The notes: a model not told the origin generated them from the sequence alone. Numbered from the stretch's first letter, positions 1 to 5,550 are shown. The stretch: DNA of 8,440 nt from Treponema sp. (GCA_031281855.1 JAITEW010000362.1:1-8440), one strand, 5' to 3'. Made by a program: numbers and translations.

Positions 1-281
1 ACCGCGTTATAGTCCGCCGCGTTGACCTCCGTTACCTTGATCCCCAGTGCGGCGCTGAGGTCGCTCTGGATACCGCTCCGGTATTCCGCGAATTCCTCGG
101 TAGCCTCGTTGGGGAGGTAGCACATGACCAGTTCCTCAGGCCATCCCGCAGGCACAGCAGGAGCAGAAGAGGCGGAAGTTTTAGCCCCCTGGCCCCCCGC
201 GTAGAGGCCGCCTGTTCCCCAGAGGACCGCAAGAAACACCAAGGCCCCGATTACCGCATTGTTCGGTTTCAAACCTTTCAT
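1..281 (-). CDS. PhnD-family phosphate/phosphonate ABC transporter solute-binding protein, N-terminal part
   Basis: Only the first 93 codons are in the window; the rest lies beyond base 1. The ATG at 279-281 is preceded on the minus strand by AAGGAG (289-294) at 7 nt spacing, which fixes the start. Residues 1-28 form a signal peptide (a short K-containing N-region, then a hydrophobic stretch) ending LYA-GG. There is no cysteine at the cleavage region, so a soluble periplasmic protein is more likely than a lipoprotein. After a low-complexity Ser/Ala/Pro linker, the mature part starts with a CYLPNEATEEF-type strand, then YRSGIQSDLSAALGIKV and a VNAADYNAV segment. This order is typical of the first lobe of PhnD-like proteins, which bind phosphate, phosphite or phosphonate for an ABC importer. 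The substrate cannot be told from this fragment, and the permease and ATPase would have to lie outside the window. A related family such as SsuA/NMT1-like is possible but less likely. Confidence 0.82.
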   Translation of the reverse strand, partial: MKGLKPNNAVIGALVFLAVLWGTGGLYAGGQGAKTSASSAPAVPAGWPEELVMCYLPNEATEEFAEYRSGIQSDLSAALGIKVTEVNAADYNA

Positions 282-417
282 ACAAACACTCCTTGAAATT
301 GAGATAAACCTTTGTACGCTTGAGGTGTTAGCATTTCATTACGGTTCGGTTAAATTTGGATAAAATCAACCAACTCTACCCAGAGCGGCCAAACTTGACC
401 CGCAATAGCGTCAAATC

Positions 418-439
418 CGCCAGCCATGCCCGGCTGGCG
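418..439 (-). terminator. Hairpin downstream of the MATE gene, possible weak terminator
   Basis: Read on the minus strand, CGCCAGCC (439-432) pairs with GGCTGGCG (425-418) around the 6-nt loop GGGCAT. This gives a perfect 8-bp GC-rich stem starting 10 nt after the MATE stop codon. Only GATTTGACG follows it, not a real T-run, so termination strength is uncertain. The rest of 282-448 holds the phnD-like gene's ribosome-binding site; I saw no convincing promoter there. Confidence 0.45.
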
Positions 440-448
440 CACGAGTAC

Positions 449-1813
449 CTAAATCCCTTCAGTCACGTTGTGCAGCCACTTGCCGCTCTTCAGGCGCCAG
501 AGGCCCAGGAGCATCTTGACCGGTTCCTCAACCATGATGCAGAGGTAAATAAGCCACACAGGGGCGTGGAACACAAAACTCGCCAATGCGCCCATAGGCA
601 GGGCCACAAGCCACATAAGGGCGATGTCGTAAAAGACGCAGAACACCGTATCCCCTCCGGCTCGGCAGATCCCTACAACCATGGACATATTGAAAGCCCT
701 GAAGGGGTACATGCAGCCCAGGACAAGGAACATCATGTACGCAGCAGAGAGGACCCCGGGGCCTACGTTAAAAACAACAGGCAAAAGCCGGGACAGAGGG
801 ATGAGGACGAGGGCCACGGCAACTGAAAGCAAAGGGGCGAACCTGGTGATGCGGGAAGCGTAATCCCTCGCGTCCTGTTCCTTCCCTTCACCTATTTTTT
901 TACCGATAAGCACCGCAACGCCGTTTCCTAAACCGATAAAGATGACCCAGGTAAGCTGGGAAACAGTGTTGGTGATATTAAAAGCCGCTATAGCCTCGGT
1001 ATGGGTACGAGCAAAGATAAGGTTCTGGGTAGTCACCCCAAGGGACCAGAGGGTCTCGTTGAAGATCACCGGCAAAGCGATCTTGAGAAAACGCAAGGCA
1101 TAGGCTGAATTAAAGGCGAAAAGTTCCCGGAAGCTTCCGGCAGGAGGGTAGCGCCTGACGTAGCTTGCTACCACCACAATGAACATTTCAGTGTATCGTG
1201 AGACCACCGTAGCCAGCGCGGCGCCCCGTACCCCCATAGCCGGGATGGGCCCGGCGCCGAAGATGAAAAGGTAATTCAGCACAGCGTTCATAGAGAGTGC
1301 GACAAGGGTTGCCGCTATGGCAAGCCGCACTTTCTCTACCGAACGCAGGGTCAGCACCAGCACCAGGGTAACGCCGAAAGGGATAAAAGAAGGAGCCAAA
1401 ACCCTGAGGTACGCAGCGCCGGCTTCGATAACCAGGGCGTCTTTGGAATAAATACCGATGAGCTTGTCAGGGATGAACACGGCTCCGAGGGTATAAACAG
1501 CGGCTACAGCTATGGTCAGGGTGACGCAGAACCCCATGTTTTTCCGTATCCCCTGGATATCGCCCTTCCCCCAGAACTGGGCGGTAAAAATAGCGCCGCC
1601 GGAACAGATCCCGAAAAGGATAAGATTATATAGAAAGAAAATTTGATTTCCCAAGCCGACTGCGGCGATCTCCACAGTCCCCAGCCTGCCTATCATCACC
1701 GTATCCAGCATATTGACCAGGGAACTGATGAAATTCTGGAGCATAATGGGTACTGCGATAACAAAAAGACTCTTGTAGAACCCTGGGTTCCCGAAAAGAG
1801 GAGGCGTTTTCAT
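449..1813 (-). CDS. MATE-family multidrug/cation efflux transporter
   Basis: This 454-residue inner-membrane protein has the usual length and layout of MATE exporters (NorM/DinF-like): about twelve hydrophobic helices in two MatE repeats, roughly residues 15-175 and 235-400. The N-terminus (GFYKSLFVIAVPIMLQNFI, then LVNMLDTVMIGRLGTVEIAAVGLGNQ) is the classic first-helix signature. The second repeat begins at LRFLKIALPVIFNETLWSLG, followed by a NTVSQLTWVIFIGLGNGVAVLIGKKIGEGK block. MATE proteins export cationic drugs or metabolites in exchange for Na+ or H+; the substrate cannot be read from the sequence. The ATG at 1811-1813 lacks a strong Shine-Dalgarno sequence; GGAG lies about 16 nt upstream and AAAGAA immediately before it. 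The N-terminal match makes this start likely all the same. The gene is divergent from the hypothetical gene at 1872 and its only near neighbour downstream is the phnD-like gene, so no specific substrate is suggested by context. Confidence 0.95.
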   Translation of the reverse strand: MKTPPLFGNPGFYKSLFVIAVPIMLQNFISSLVNMLDTVMIGRLGTVEIAAVGLGNQIFFLYNLILFGICSGGAIFTAQFWGKGDIQGIRKNMGFCVTLTIAVAAVYTLGAVFIPDKLIGIYSKDALVIEAGAAYLRVLAPSFIPFGVTLVLVLTLRSVEKVRLAIAATLVALSMNAVLNYLFIFGAGPIPAMGVRGAALATVVSRYTEMFIVVVASYVRRYPPAGSFRELFAFNSAYALRFLKIALPVIFNETLWSLGVTTQNLIFARTHTEAIAAFNITNTVSQLTWVIFIGLGNGVAVLIGKKIGEGKEQDARDYASRITRFAPLLSVAVALVLIPLSRLLPVVFNVGPGVLSAAYMMFLVLGCMYPFRAFNMSMVVGICRAGGDTVFCVFYDIALMWLVALPMGALASFVFHAPVWLIYLCIMVEEPVKMLLGLWRLKSGKWLHNVTEGI

Positions 1814-1871
1814 TTCTTTACTAATAGTTTACTCCGATATTCCGATATACAGAATAGAAGGAGAAAGAAAA
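1814..1871. promoter_or_regulatory. Divergent intergenic region with tandem TCCGATAT repeat
   Basis: These 58 bp must hold the 5' signals of both divergent genes. Two perfect copies of TCCGATAT lie head to tail at 1833-1840 and 1841-1848. They overlap a possible plus-strand -10 element (TATACA, 1846-1851). The AAGGAG at 1858-1863 sits 8 nt before the ATG at 1872 and is a good ribosome-binding site. I found no well-matched -35 on either strand. The tandem repeat could be an operator, but that is inference. Confidence 0.4.
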
Positions 1872-2264
1872 ATGATCCATGGGGTAACGGGCAATTCGGT
1901 CCCCAACATCGGTTACGCCATCACCGCATCCAGAAGCGGCAGAATGTCCCTGCCTGTAGCCTCTTCTTCCCTGATTTACTCCCACTTCGAACATGTTTCC
2001 GGGGTTCCGGCGCCTGATGGGACCAGAGGAGTGGCTATCAATAAACTCAAAATTCTGGATGTCCTTATCGAACAGCTTGCTCAGATAAAAAAGAAAGGCG
2101 ACAACGCACTTACCCTGGGCGCCCCGGTTTCGGAAGAACGCCTGGACGCCATGATCGAAGCCTACAAACATCAGATCAACCAGGCCAAAGCCGCCAGCGC
2201 CGCTATGCCTTACGCCCTCGCCCCTTCGGCCCAGACAGGCGCCCTTTTCAGCCTCGTAGCGTAA
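1872..2264 (+). CDS. Conserved-looking hypothetical protein, 130 aa
   Basis: I do not recognise a named family. The gene is supported by an ATG with an AAGGAG ribosome-binding site at 8 nt spacing, by its fit between neighbouring genes, and by a protein-like composition. No signal peptide or membrane segment is visible, so it is probably cytoplasmic. The N-terminal third is polar with a SSSLIYSHFEHVSG stretch. The middle, roughly residues 50-100 (INKLKILDVLIEQLAQIKKK, then SEERLDAMIEAYKHQINQAK), is amphipathic and probably helical, with heptad-like spacing that suggests a short coiled coil or helical hairpin. The C-terminus is Ala/Pro-rich and low in complexity. No catalytic motif or metal-binding cluster was seen. 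Its stop codon lies inside the inverted repeat shared with the convergent sensor gene. The MATE gene is divergent, so shared regulation is possible but a shared function is not shown. Confidence 0.8.
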   Translation: MIHGVTGNSVPNIGYAITASRSGRMSLPVASSSLIYSHFEHVSGVPAPDGTRGVAINKLKILDVLIEQLAQIKKKGDNALTLGAPVSEERLDAMIEAYKHQINQAKAASAAMPYALAPSAQTGALFSLVA

Positions 2265-2284
2265 CGCCCCTGCGCTACGCTACG
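2255..2284. repeat. Inverted repeat spanning both convergent stop codons
   Basis: CGTAGCGTA (2255-2263) and TACGCTACG (2276-2284) are perfect 9-bp arms around a 12-nt loop. The stop of the upstream plus gene (2262-2264) and the minus-strand stop of the sensor gene (2275-2277) both lie within it. GC-rich nested palindromes follow directly: CTGC-GG-GCAG (2286-2295) and CGGGC-A-GCCCG (2289-2299). No T-run follows on either strand, so a factor-independent terminator is doubtful. It may be a REP-like dispersed palindromic element. Confidence 0.6.
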
Positions 2285-3507
2285 CCTGCGGGCAGCCCGT
2301 TTGTCCCGGAATCCAATTCCGCCAGGCGTTTTTGCAACCTTCTCTCCTCTGTAATGTCCTGAATATTTCCCAGAACAAAGAGCCTGCCCTGACCCCGGTC
2401 TACAGGGACAAAATTACAGCGCAGTATCTTCTCTTCATTTGTTTCAGGGCCGATATAGACCAGCTCCTGAACAGGGTTCAAATCCTCAAGCATCTTTTCG
2501 GTAAAATTCCGGCTAAAAACCATGGAACGGTTAAAAAGAAGCACAAAATATTCGATCATACTGGCTATGTCGCTTTTTTTAACCCCTGGGGATATTAAAC
2601 CGGTAAACTTTTTTCCCTGTATGTCCTTTATTTCCAATACTGTTTCCAGGAATTTGGAATACTGATCCTGAATGATAAAGTTCTTGTCCATGAAGAAAAG
2701 GCCCACTTTAAGGGCGTCTTTCATGGCCGCGATAGTATCCCGTTCGTCTTTCAGCGCCGCAGACGCAGCTTCAGCGGCGTCTTTCAACTCCCTGAGGCGC
2801 CGGTTTTGTCTGCTGAGCCCGTTAACCATGTACAGGTACGCCGCAAAACCTGCAATGATAAAGACCGCGGATATGATTAAATGGCGTATCATCCGGGCCA
2901 GCAAATGCCCCGATATGTCTTCAGCCGCAAAATCACAACCGATAACCCCTACGGCCTTGCCTGAAGAATTCAAAACGGCCTTAAAGGTTGAAACGATAAA
3001 ACCCCATTGAGGACTGTAATCCAGTCTGCTGATATATTCCGTTTCTGCCTCCATAGCCTGCAAAACCGGTTTTACATAACTTGAAATGTCCTCTTCGGTA
3101 CCAAGCGGCGAAAAACGCTCATCATCAGGAGGGACGCTGCCGTCCACGATATAGCGAAAAACACCGCCCTCTATAGGCGCAATAGTATACAAATAGATAC
3201 ATTTTGATTTTTCTTTGATAGACAGCATGGCAAGCCGGGCCGGCTCATACCAGGGGTCCTGGGGATCGAGGCTGGCGCAGAGGGCCTCGAACGCGTCCCC
3301 GTTAATGACAGCCTCGGCGTCCTTTACAATAGGAATCCCCAGATCCCCGGCAATGGTTTCAGTTATTCCCACAAGCTGCTGTACTGAAGCGGCAATAACA
3401 ACCGAAAAAACGGCAAGGACAAAAAGAACAAAAAACAGGGTAAACTGGAATTCCAGCGGCATCGCCTTCTTTTTCTCTGTTTTGCCCTCATGAGACAGAT
3501 TACGCAT
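2275..3507 (-). CDS. Membrane sensor protein: periplasmic Cache-like domain, TM, coiled coil, PAS; no output domain
   Basis: The protein has 410 residues. TM1 spans about residues 21-42 and TM2 about 208-228. They enclose a roughly 165-residue periplasmic region with Cache-like features (ITETIAGDLG, YLYTIAPIEGGVFRYIVDG, YSPQWGFIVSTFKAVLNSSGKAVGVIGCDF). A coiled coil (about 230-262) leads into a PAS-like domain (about 265-390) with VGLFFMDKNFIIQDQYSKFLE and a PAC-type ending, VLGNIQDITEERRLQKRL. Proteins of this build usually end in a histidine kinase, Hpt, GGDEF or methyl-accepting domain. Here only about 15 residues (ending LPAGVA) follow the PAS region, and no H-box, ATPase, GGDEF or MCP motif exists. 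The C-terminus may therefore be truncated, or the protein may signal to a separate partner. The ATG at 3505-3507 has AGAGGA upstream at a suitable distance. Ligand unknown. Confidence 0.9.
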   Translation of the reverse strand: MRNLSHEGKTEKKKAMPLEFQFTLFFVLFVLAVFSVVIAASVQQLVGITETIAGDLGIPIVKDAEAVINGDAFEALCASLDPQDPWYEPARLAMLSIKEKSKCIYLYTIAPIEGGVFRYIVDGSVPPDDERFSPLGTEEDISSYVKPVLQAMEAETEYISRLDYSPQWGFIVSTFKAVLNSSGKAVGVIGCDFAAEDISGHLLARMIRHLIISAVFIIAGFAAYLYMVNGLSRQNRRLRELKDAAEAASAALKDERDTIAAMKDALKVGLFFMDKNFIIQDQYSKFLETVLEIKDIQGKKFTGLISPGVKKSDIASMIEYFVLLFNRSMVFSRNFTEKMLEDLNPVQELVYIGPETNEEKILRCNFVPVDRGQGRLFVLGNIQDITEERRLQKRLAELDSGTNGLPAGVA

Positions 3508-3570
3508 ATAGCATCCTCTTTATTTTTAATTAATCTAAGTATAGCTCCGGGGCCTATTCACACTATGAGT

Positions 3571-3576
3571 ATTATA
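3571..3576 (-). promoter_or_regulatory. Candidate -10 element for the sensor gene
   Basis: On the minus strand this reads TATAAT, a perfect -10 consensus, 63 nt upstream of the sensor start codon. The best -35 (TTCTCT, 3595-3600, 18-nt spacer) matches only three of six bases. The assignment is therefore tentative. Confidence 0.35.
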
Positions 3577-3648
3577 CGCAAACTAGTGTTTTTTAGAGAA
3601 ATAATACGCGTTTAAGCTTAACCCATAAGCCTCTGACAAGTTGAATCA

Positions 3649-3677
3649 AATATGAAAATAACATTCATTTTCATATT
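3649..3677. promoter_or_regulatory. Fur/Zur-box-like inverted repeat (candidate operator)
   Basis: AATATGAAAAT (3649-3659) and ATTTTCATATT (3667-3677) are perfect 11-bp inverted arms separated by AACATTC. The core, TGAAAAT-N7-ATTTTCA, has the size, symmetry and A/T-rich character of Fur-family operators. It ends on the first bases of a TTGACA element and lies 35 bp before the preferred start of the Fur-family gene. Binding here would block that promoter, which would give autoregulation. That it is bound by this protein is inference. Confidence 0.6.
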
Positions 3678-3704
3678 GACACTGTCAACATATTGTGGCA
3701 GAAT
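3676..3704 (+). promoter_or_regulatory. Candidate promoter of the Fur-family gene, inside a TTGACA-C-TGTCAA palindrome
   Basis: A perfect -35, TTGACA (3676-3681), is followed after 17 nt by CAGAAT (3699-3704, four of six bases). The -35 is also the left arm of a perfect 13-bp palindrome (3676-3688). Transcription would start around 3711, which leaves almost no leader before the ATG at 3713. Confidence 0.45.
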
Positions 3705-3712
3705 ACGCAGGT

Positions 3713-4147
3713 ATGGCGGGAAAACGTCCTGAAAAGTATCACACCCGGCAGGGCCGGAGTATTCTCGATTATATAAAATCCCTCGGAAGCGGGCATGTAA
3801 CGGTTACCCAGATAGTACGCCATTTTGAGGATACAGAAGAGGCTGTAGGGCAGACAACGGTTTACAGGCATCTTGAAAAACTGGCCGCAAAGGGCGTGAT
3901 CCGTAAATATATCCTGCATGACGGTAAAAGCGCATGTTATCAGTATGTAAGCGGCGAAAAACATTGCAGCGAGCATTTCCACTTAAAGTGCGAAACCTGC
4001 GGCGCCCTTATTCATGCGGACTGCGATTTTCTGGATGAAATCGCGCAGCATCTGCTCGGAAAACACCACTTCCAAATCAACATGCTGAAAACGGTTTTTT
4101 ACGGAACCTGTAAAAAATGCCTGCCCGCACGGGACGGATCGCGGTGA
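3713..4147 (+). CDS. Fur-family metalloregulator, probably Zur-like
   Basis: A cytoplasmic DNA-binding repressor of the Fur family. From the ATG at 3713 it has 144 residues, a usual length. The winged-helix domain includes RPEKYHTRQGRSILDYIKSLG and the recognition helix VGQTTVYRHLEKLAAKGVIRKY. The dimer/metal domain carries HCSEHFHLKCETCG, then two more zinc-type positions ending FYGTCKKC. The two CxxC pairs form the structural zinc site of this family, and the His/Cys cluster before them is the likely sensing site. The sequence cannot strictly separate Zur from Fur or PerR. The downstream ZnuA-type gene and the His/Cys-rich small protein favour zinc. A GTG start at 3695 (six residues longer) is possible; neither start has a Shine-Dalgarno at good spacing. 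I prefer 3713 because the candidate -10 lies downstream of 3695. The stop overlaps the next start (TGATG), so the two genes are an operon. Confidence 0.93.
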   Translation: MAGKRPEKYHTRQGRSILDYIKSLGSGHVTVTQIVRHFEDTEEAVGQTTVYRHLEKLAAKGVIRKYILHDGKSACYQYVSGEKHCSEHFHLKCETCGALIHADCDFLDEIAQHLLGKHHFQINMLKTVFYGTCKKCLPARDGSR

Positions 4148-4440
4148 TGGAGAGATTCAGGGCCCTTTGGATAAGCCTTTGTTTGTGCGTTGCCGCCGTT
4201 TCGGTTTCGGCGGAAACGGTTTTTTCCATCCACCCGGATCACGCGTGTACCGGCGCCGGCTGTCCGGTATGCCTTTTTATACAGAGGATGGAAAATTTTT
4301 GCAAGCAGCTTAAATGCGCTGCTGTCTATCCATGCTTTCAGCCTGCGGGCCTTTTGATAATCGCCTTTGTGTTGAAACACTGTTTCTTTCTTTTAATTCC
4401 CCTGAGCGCTGTACGGCTAAAAGTGAAAATAAACAGATGA
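4147..4440 (+). CDS. Small Cys/His-rich membrane protein coupled to the Zur-like gene
   Basis: This 97-residue protein starts at an ATG that shares one base with the regulator's TGA (TGATG), which indicates translational coupling. Residues 1-22 form a signal peptide or TM anchor (MERFRALWISLCLCVAAVSVSA). The exported part then presents HPDHACTGAGCPVC (residues 29-42), a compact H-x-x-H-x-C-x4-C-x-x-C cluster suited to metal binding. C52, C57 and C63 follow. A second hydrophobic segment (about 67-88) precedes a basic tail ending RLKVKINR. It resembles small uncharacterised proteins that I recall beside zinc-uptake genes in Firmicutes, which share a D-H-x-C-T-G-x-x-C-P-x-C core and a similar LKVK-N tail; no named family is claimed. 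A role in metal capture, sensing or handover near the membrane is inference. An in-frame ATG at 4117 would overlap the regulator by 31 nt and push the signal peptide inward, so 4147 is preferred. Confidence 0.82.
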   Translation: MERFRALWISLCLCVAAVSVSAETVFSIHPDHACTGAGCPVCLFIQRMENFCKQLKCAAVYPCFQPAGLLIIAFVLKHCFFLLIPLSAVRLKVKINR

Positions 4441-4476
4441 TGCCCCTTTGAGTTTCTTGCGATTTTCTTTTGGCCT

Positions 4477-4504
4477 TGAAAAAATCTCATTATTGAGGTT
4501 TTCA
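4477..4504. promoter_or_regulatory. Inverted repeat upstream of the ZnuA-like gene (operator or hairpin)
   Basis: TGAAAA (4477-4482) is mirrored by TTTTCA (4499-4504), and CTCA-TTAT-TGAG (4486-4497) forms an inner stem. The outer arms match those of the box at 3649-3677, but the spacing between them is wider (16 rather than 9 bp). It could be a second operator for the same regulator or a weak terminator of the upstream pair. No T-run follows. A weak promoter (TTGAGG 4493-4498, TATCAT 4515-4520) is possible. The remainder of 4441-4539 shows only the AGGAG at 4524-4528. Confidence 0.4.
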
Positions 4505-4539
4505 TAAAACATCATATCATATCAGGAGTTTACTATAAT

Positions 4540-5484
4540 ATGAAACGAATCGTTCTTTTTATTTGCATATTCGCGTCTTTCGCCGCAGCCTTGTCCGCCG
4601 GAGGGCGGAGGGACACAGAAAGGGCGGACGGGAAAATTAACGTAGTGGCCACTATTTTTCCGCCCTATGATTTTGTCCGCGAAATTGCCGGGGACAAGGT
4701 TAACCTGACCATGCTGCTGCCCCCGGGGGCGGAAAGCCACTCGTTTGAACCTACGCCCCAGGATATCATCAAGGTGCAGAACTGCGATGTCTTTATTTAT
4801 GTCGGAGGCGAATCGGACGCCTGGGTCGAAATGATCCTGGAATCCATGGATACGAGCCGCATGGAGATTATCACCTTCATGGACTGCGTGGAAGTGGTTG
4901 AAGAAGTGGTAGTCGAAGGAATGGAAGAAGAGGAGGAAGAGGAAGCCGAAGGGCCTGAATACGACGAACACGTCTGGACTTCTCCGAAAAACGCGCAGCT
5001 CATTGTGCAAAAAATCTCCGGAGCCCTGGCGCAGCGGGACAGGCCTAACGCTGCGGAGTATGAAAAAAACACAGCGTCTTATCTGGCGAAATTGGCGGAT
5101 CTGGATACGTCGTTCCGGAATATGGTAAACGGCGCGAAACGGAAGACCTTTATATTCGGCGACCGTTTCCCGTTCCGGTATTTTGCCGATGCCTACGGCC
5201 TCAGTTACTTTGCCGCCTTCCCGGGCTGTTCCACCGAGACCGAATGCAGCGCCGCTACCGTAGCTTTTCTGGTTGACAAGGTCAGGGCCGAAAAGATCCC
5301 TGTAGTATTCCACATTGAGCTTTCTAACGAAAAAATCGCCGATACTATCTGCGAAGAAACAGGAGCAAAAAAAATGCTGCTCCATGCGGTCCATAATATT
5401 TCCAAAAGAGATTTTGACCGCGGCGAGAACTATTACGGCCTCATGTCCCAAAACCTGCAAAATCTGAGAGAAGCTCTTTATTAA
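4540..5484 (+). CDS. ZnuA-type metal ABC transporter solute-binding protein (Zn/Mn family)
   Basis: This 314-residue periplasmic protein captures a divalent metal, probably zinc, for an ABC importer. Residues 1-20 are a signal peptide ending LSA-GG without a lipobox cysteine. The first lobe has NVVATIFPPYDFVREIAGD, PPGAESHSFEPTPQD (ligand H67) and DVFIYVGGESDAWV. The second ligand lies in EYDEHVWTSPKNA (H144). Where classical ZnuA has HDAFGYF, this protein has FGDRFPFRYF, so the third His position is R209, beside D208. E260 and H282 are candidate substitutes. The loop before H144 (about 118-140) is Glu-rich with seven consecutive Glu and no His, whereas this loop is usually His-rich. AGGAG lies 11 nt before the ATG, somewhat far. 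It follows the Zur-like pair on the same strand; no permease or ATPase is adjacent. The FGDRFPFRY subtype is one I recall mainly from Firmicutes, so transfer is plausible. Confidence 0.93.
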   Translation: MKRIVLFICIFASFAAALSAGGRRDTERADGKINVVATIFPPYDFVREIAGDKVNLTMLLPPGAESHSFEPTPQDIIKVQNCDVFIYVGGESDAWVEMILESMDTSRMEIITFMDCVEVVEEVVVEGMEEEEEEEAEGPEYDEHVWTSPKNAQLIVQKISGALAQRDRPNAAEYEKNTASYLAKLADLDTSFRNMVNGAKRKTFIFGDRFPFRYFADAYGLSYFAAFPGCSTETECSAATVAFLVDKVRAEKIPVVFHIELSNEKIADTICEETGAKKMLLHAVHNISKRDFDRGENYYGLMSQNLQNLREALY

Positions 5485-5497
5485 AAAACAGCGTCCC

Positions 5498-5518
5498 GGC
5501 CGCCTCTGGAAGGCGGCC
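5498..5518 (+). other. GC-rich hairpin just after the ZnuA-like gene
   Basis: GGCCGCCT (5498-5505) pairs with AGGCGGCC (5511-5518) around CTGGA, an 8-bp perfect stem 13 nt after the stop. It has no T-run of its own and probably acts with the terminator right behind it, for example by protecting the 3' end. Confidence 0.6.
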
Positions 5519-5520
5519 TC

Positions 5521-5549
5521 AAAGGGCGCATAGCGCCTTTTTCTGTTTT
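5521..5549 (+). terminator. Intrinsic terminator of the ZnuA-like gene
   Basis: AAAGGGCGC (5521-5529) pairs with GCGCCTTTT (5533-5541), with one G-T wobble and an ATA loop. The T-rich tail TTTTTCTGTTTT follows. This is a textbook factor-independent terminator and separates the metal block from argA. Confidence 0.85.
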
Positions 5550-5550
5550 G

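Noticed and set aside
356..826. 156-codon plus-strand open frame opposite the 3' end of the MATE gene
   Set aside because: His/Pro/Arg-rich low-complexity translation, antisense to a well-supported membrane protein.
1821..2171. 116-codon minus-strand open frame opposite the 130-residue gene; checked as a possible lost output domain of the sensor
   Set aside because: It shows no kinase, Hpt or GGDEF motif, and the plus-strand gene has the better ribosome-binding site and composition.
4117..4146. Alternative earlier ATG for the 97-residue protein
   Set aside because: It would bury the signal peptide behind ten extra polar residues and overlap the regulator by 31 nt; the TGATG start at 4147 is simpler.
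4534..4539. Perfect TATAAT directly before the ZnuA start codon
   Set aside because: Transcription from it would start inside the coding region and leave out the AGGAG at 4524-4528; no -35 is present.
4918..4956. GAA/GAG-rich tract considered as a simple-sequence (phase-variable) repeat
   Set aside because: The codons are mixed GAA and GAG without a uniform repeat unit, so slippage-driven variation is not supported; it is part of the charged loop of the binding protein.
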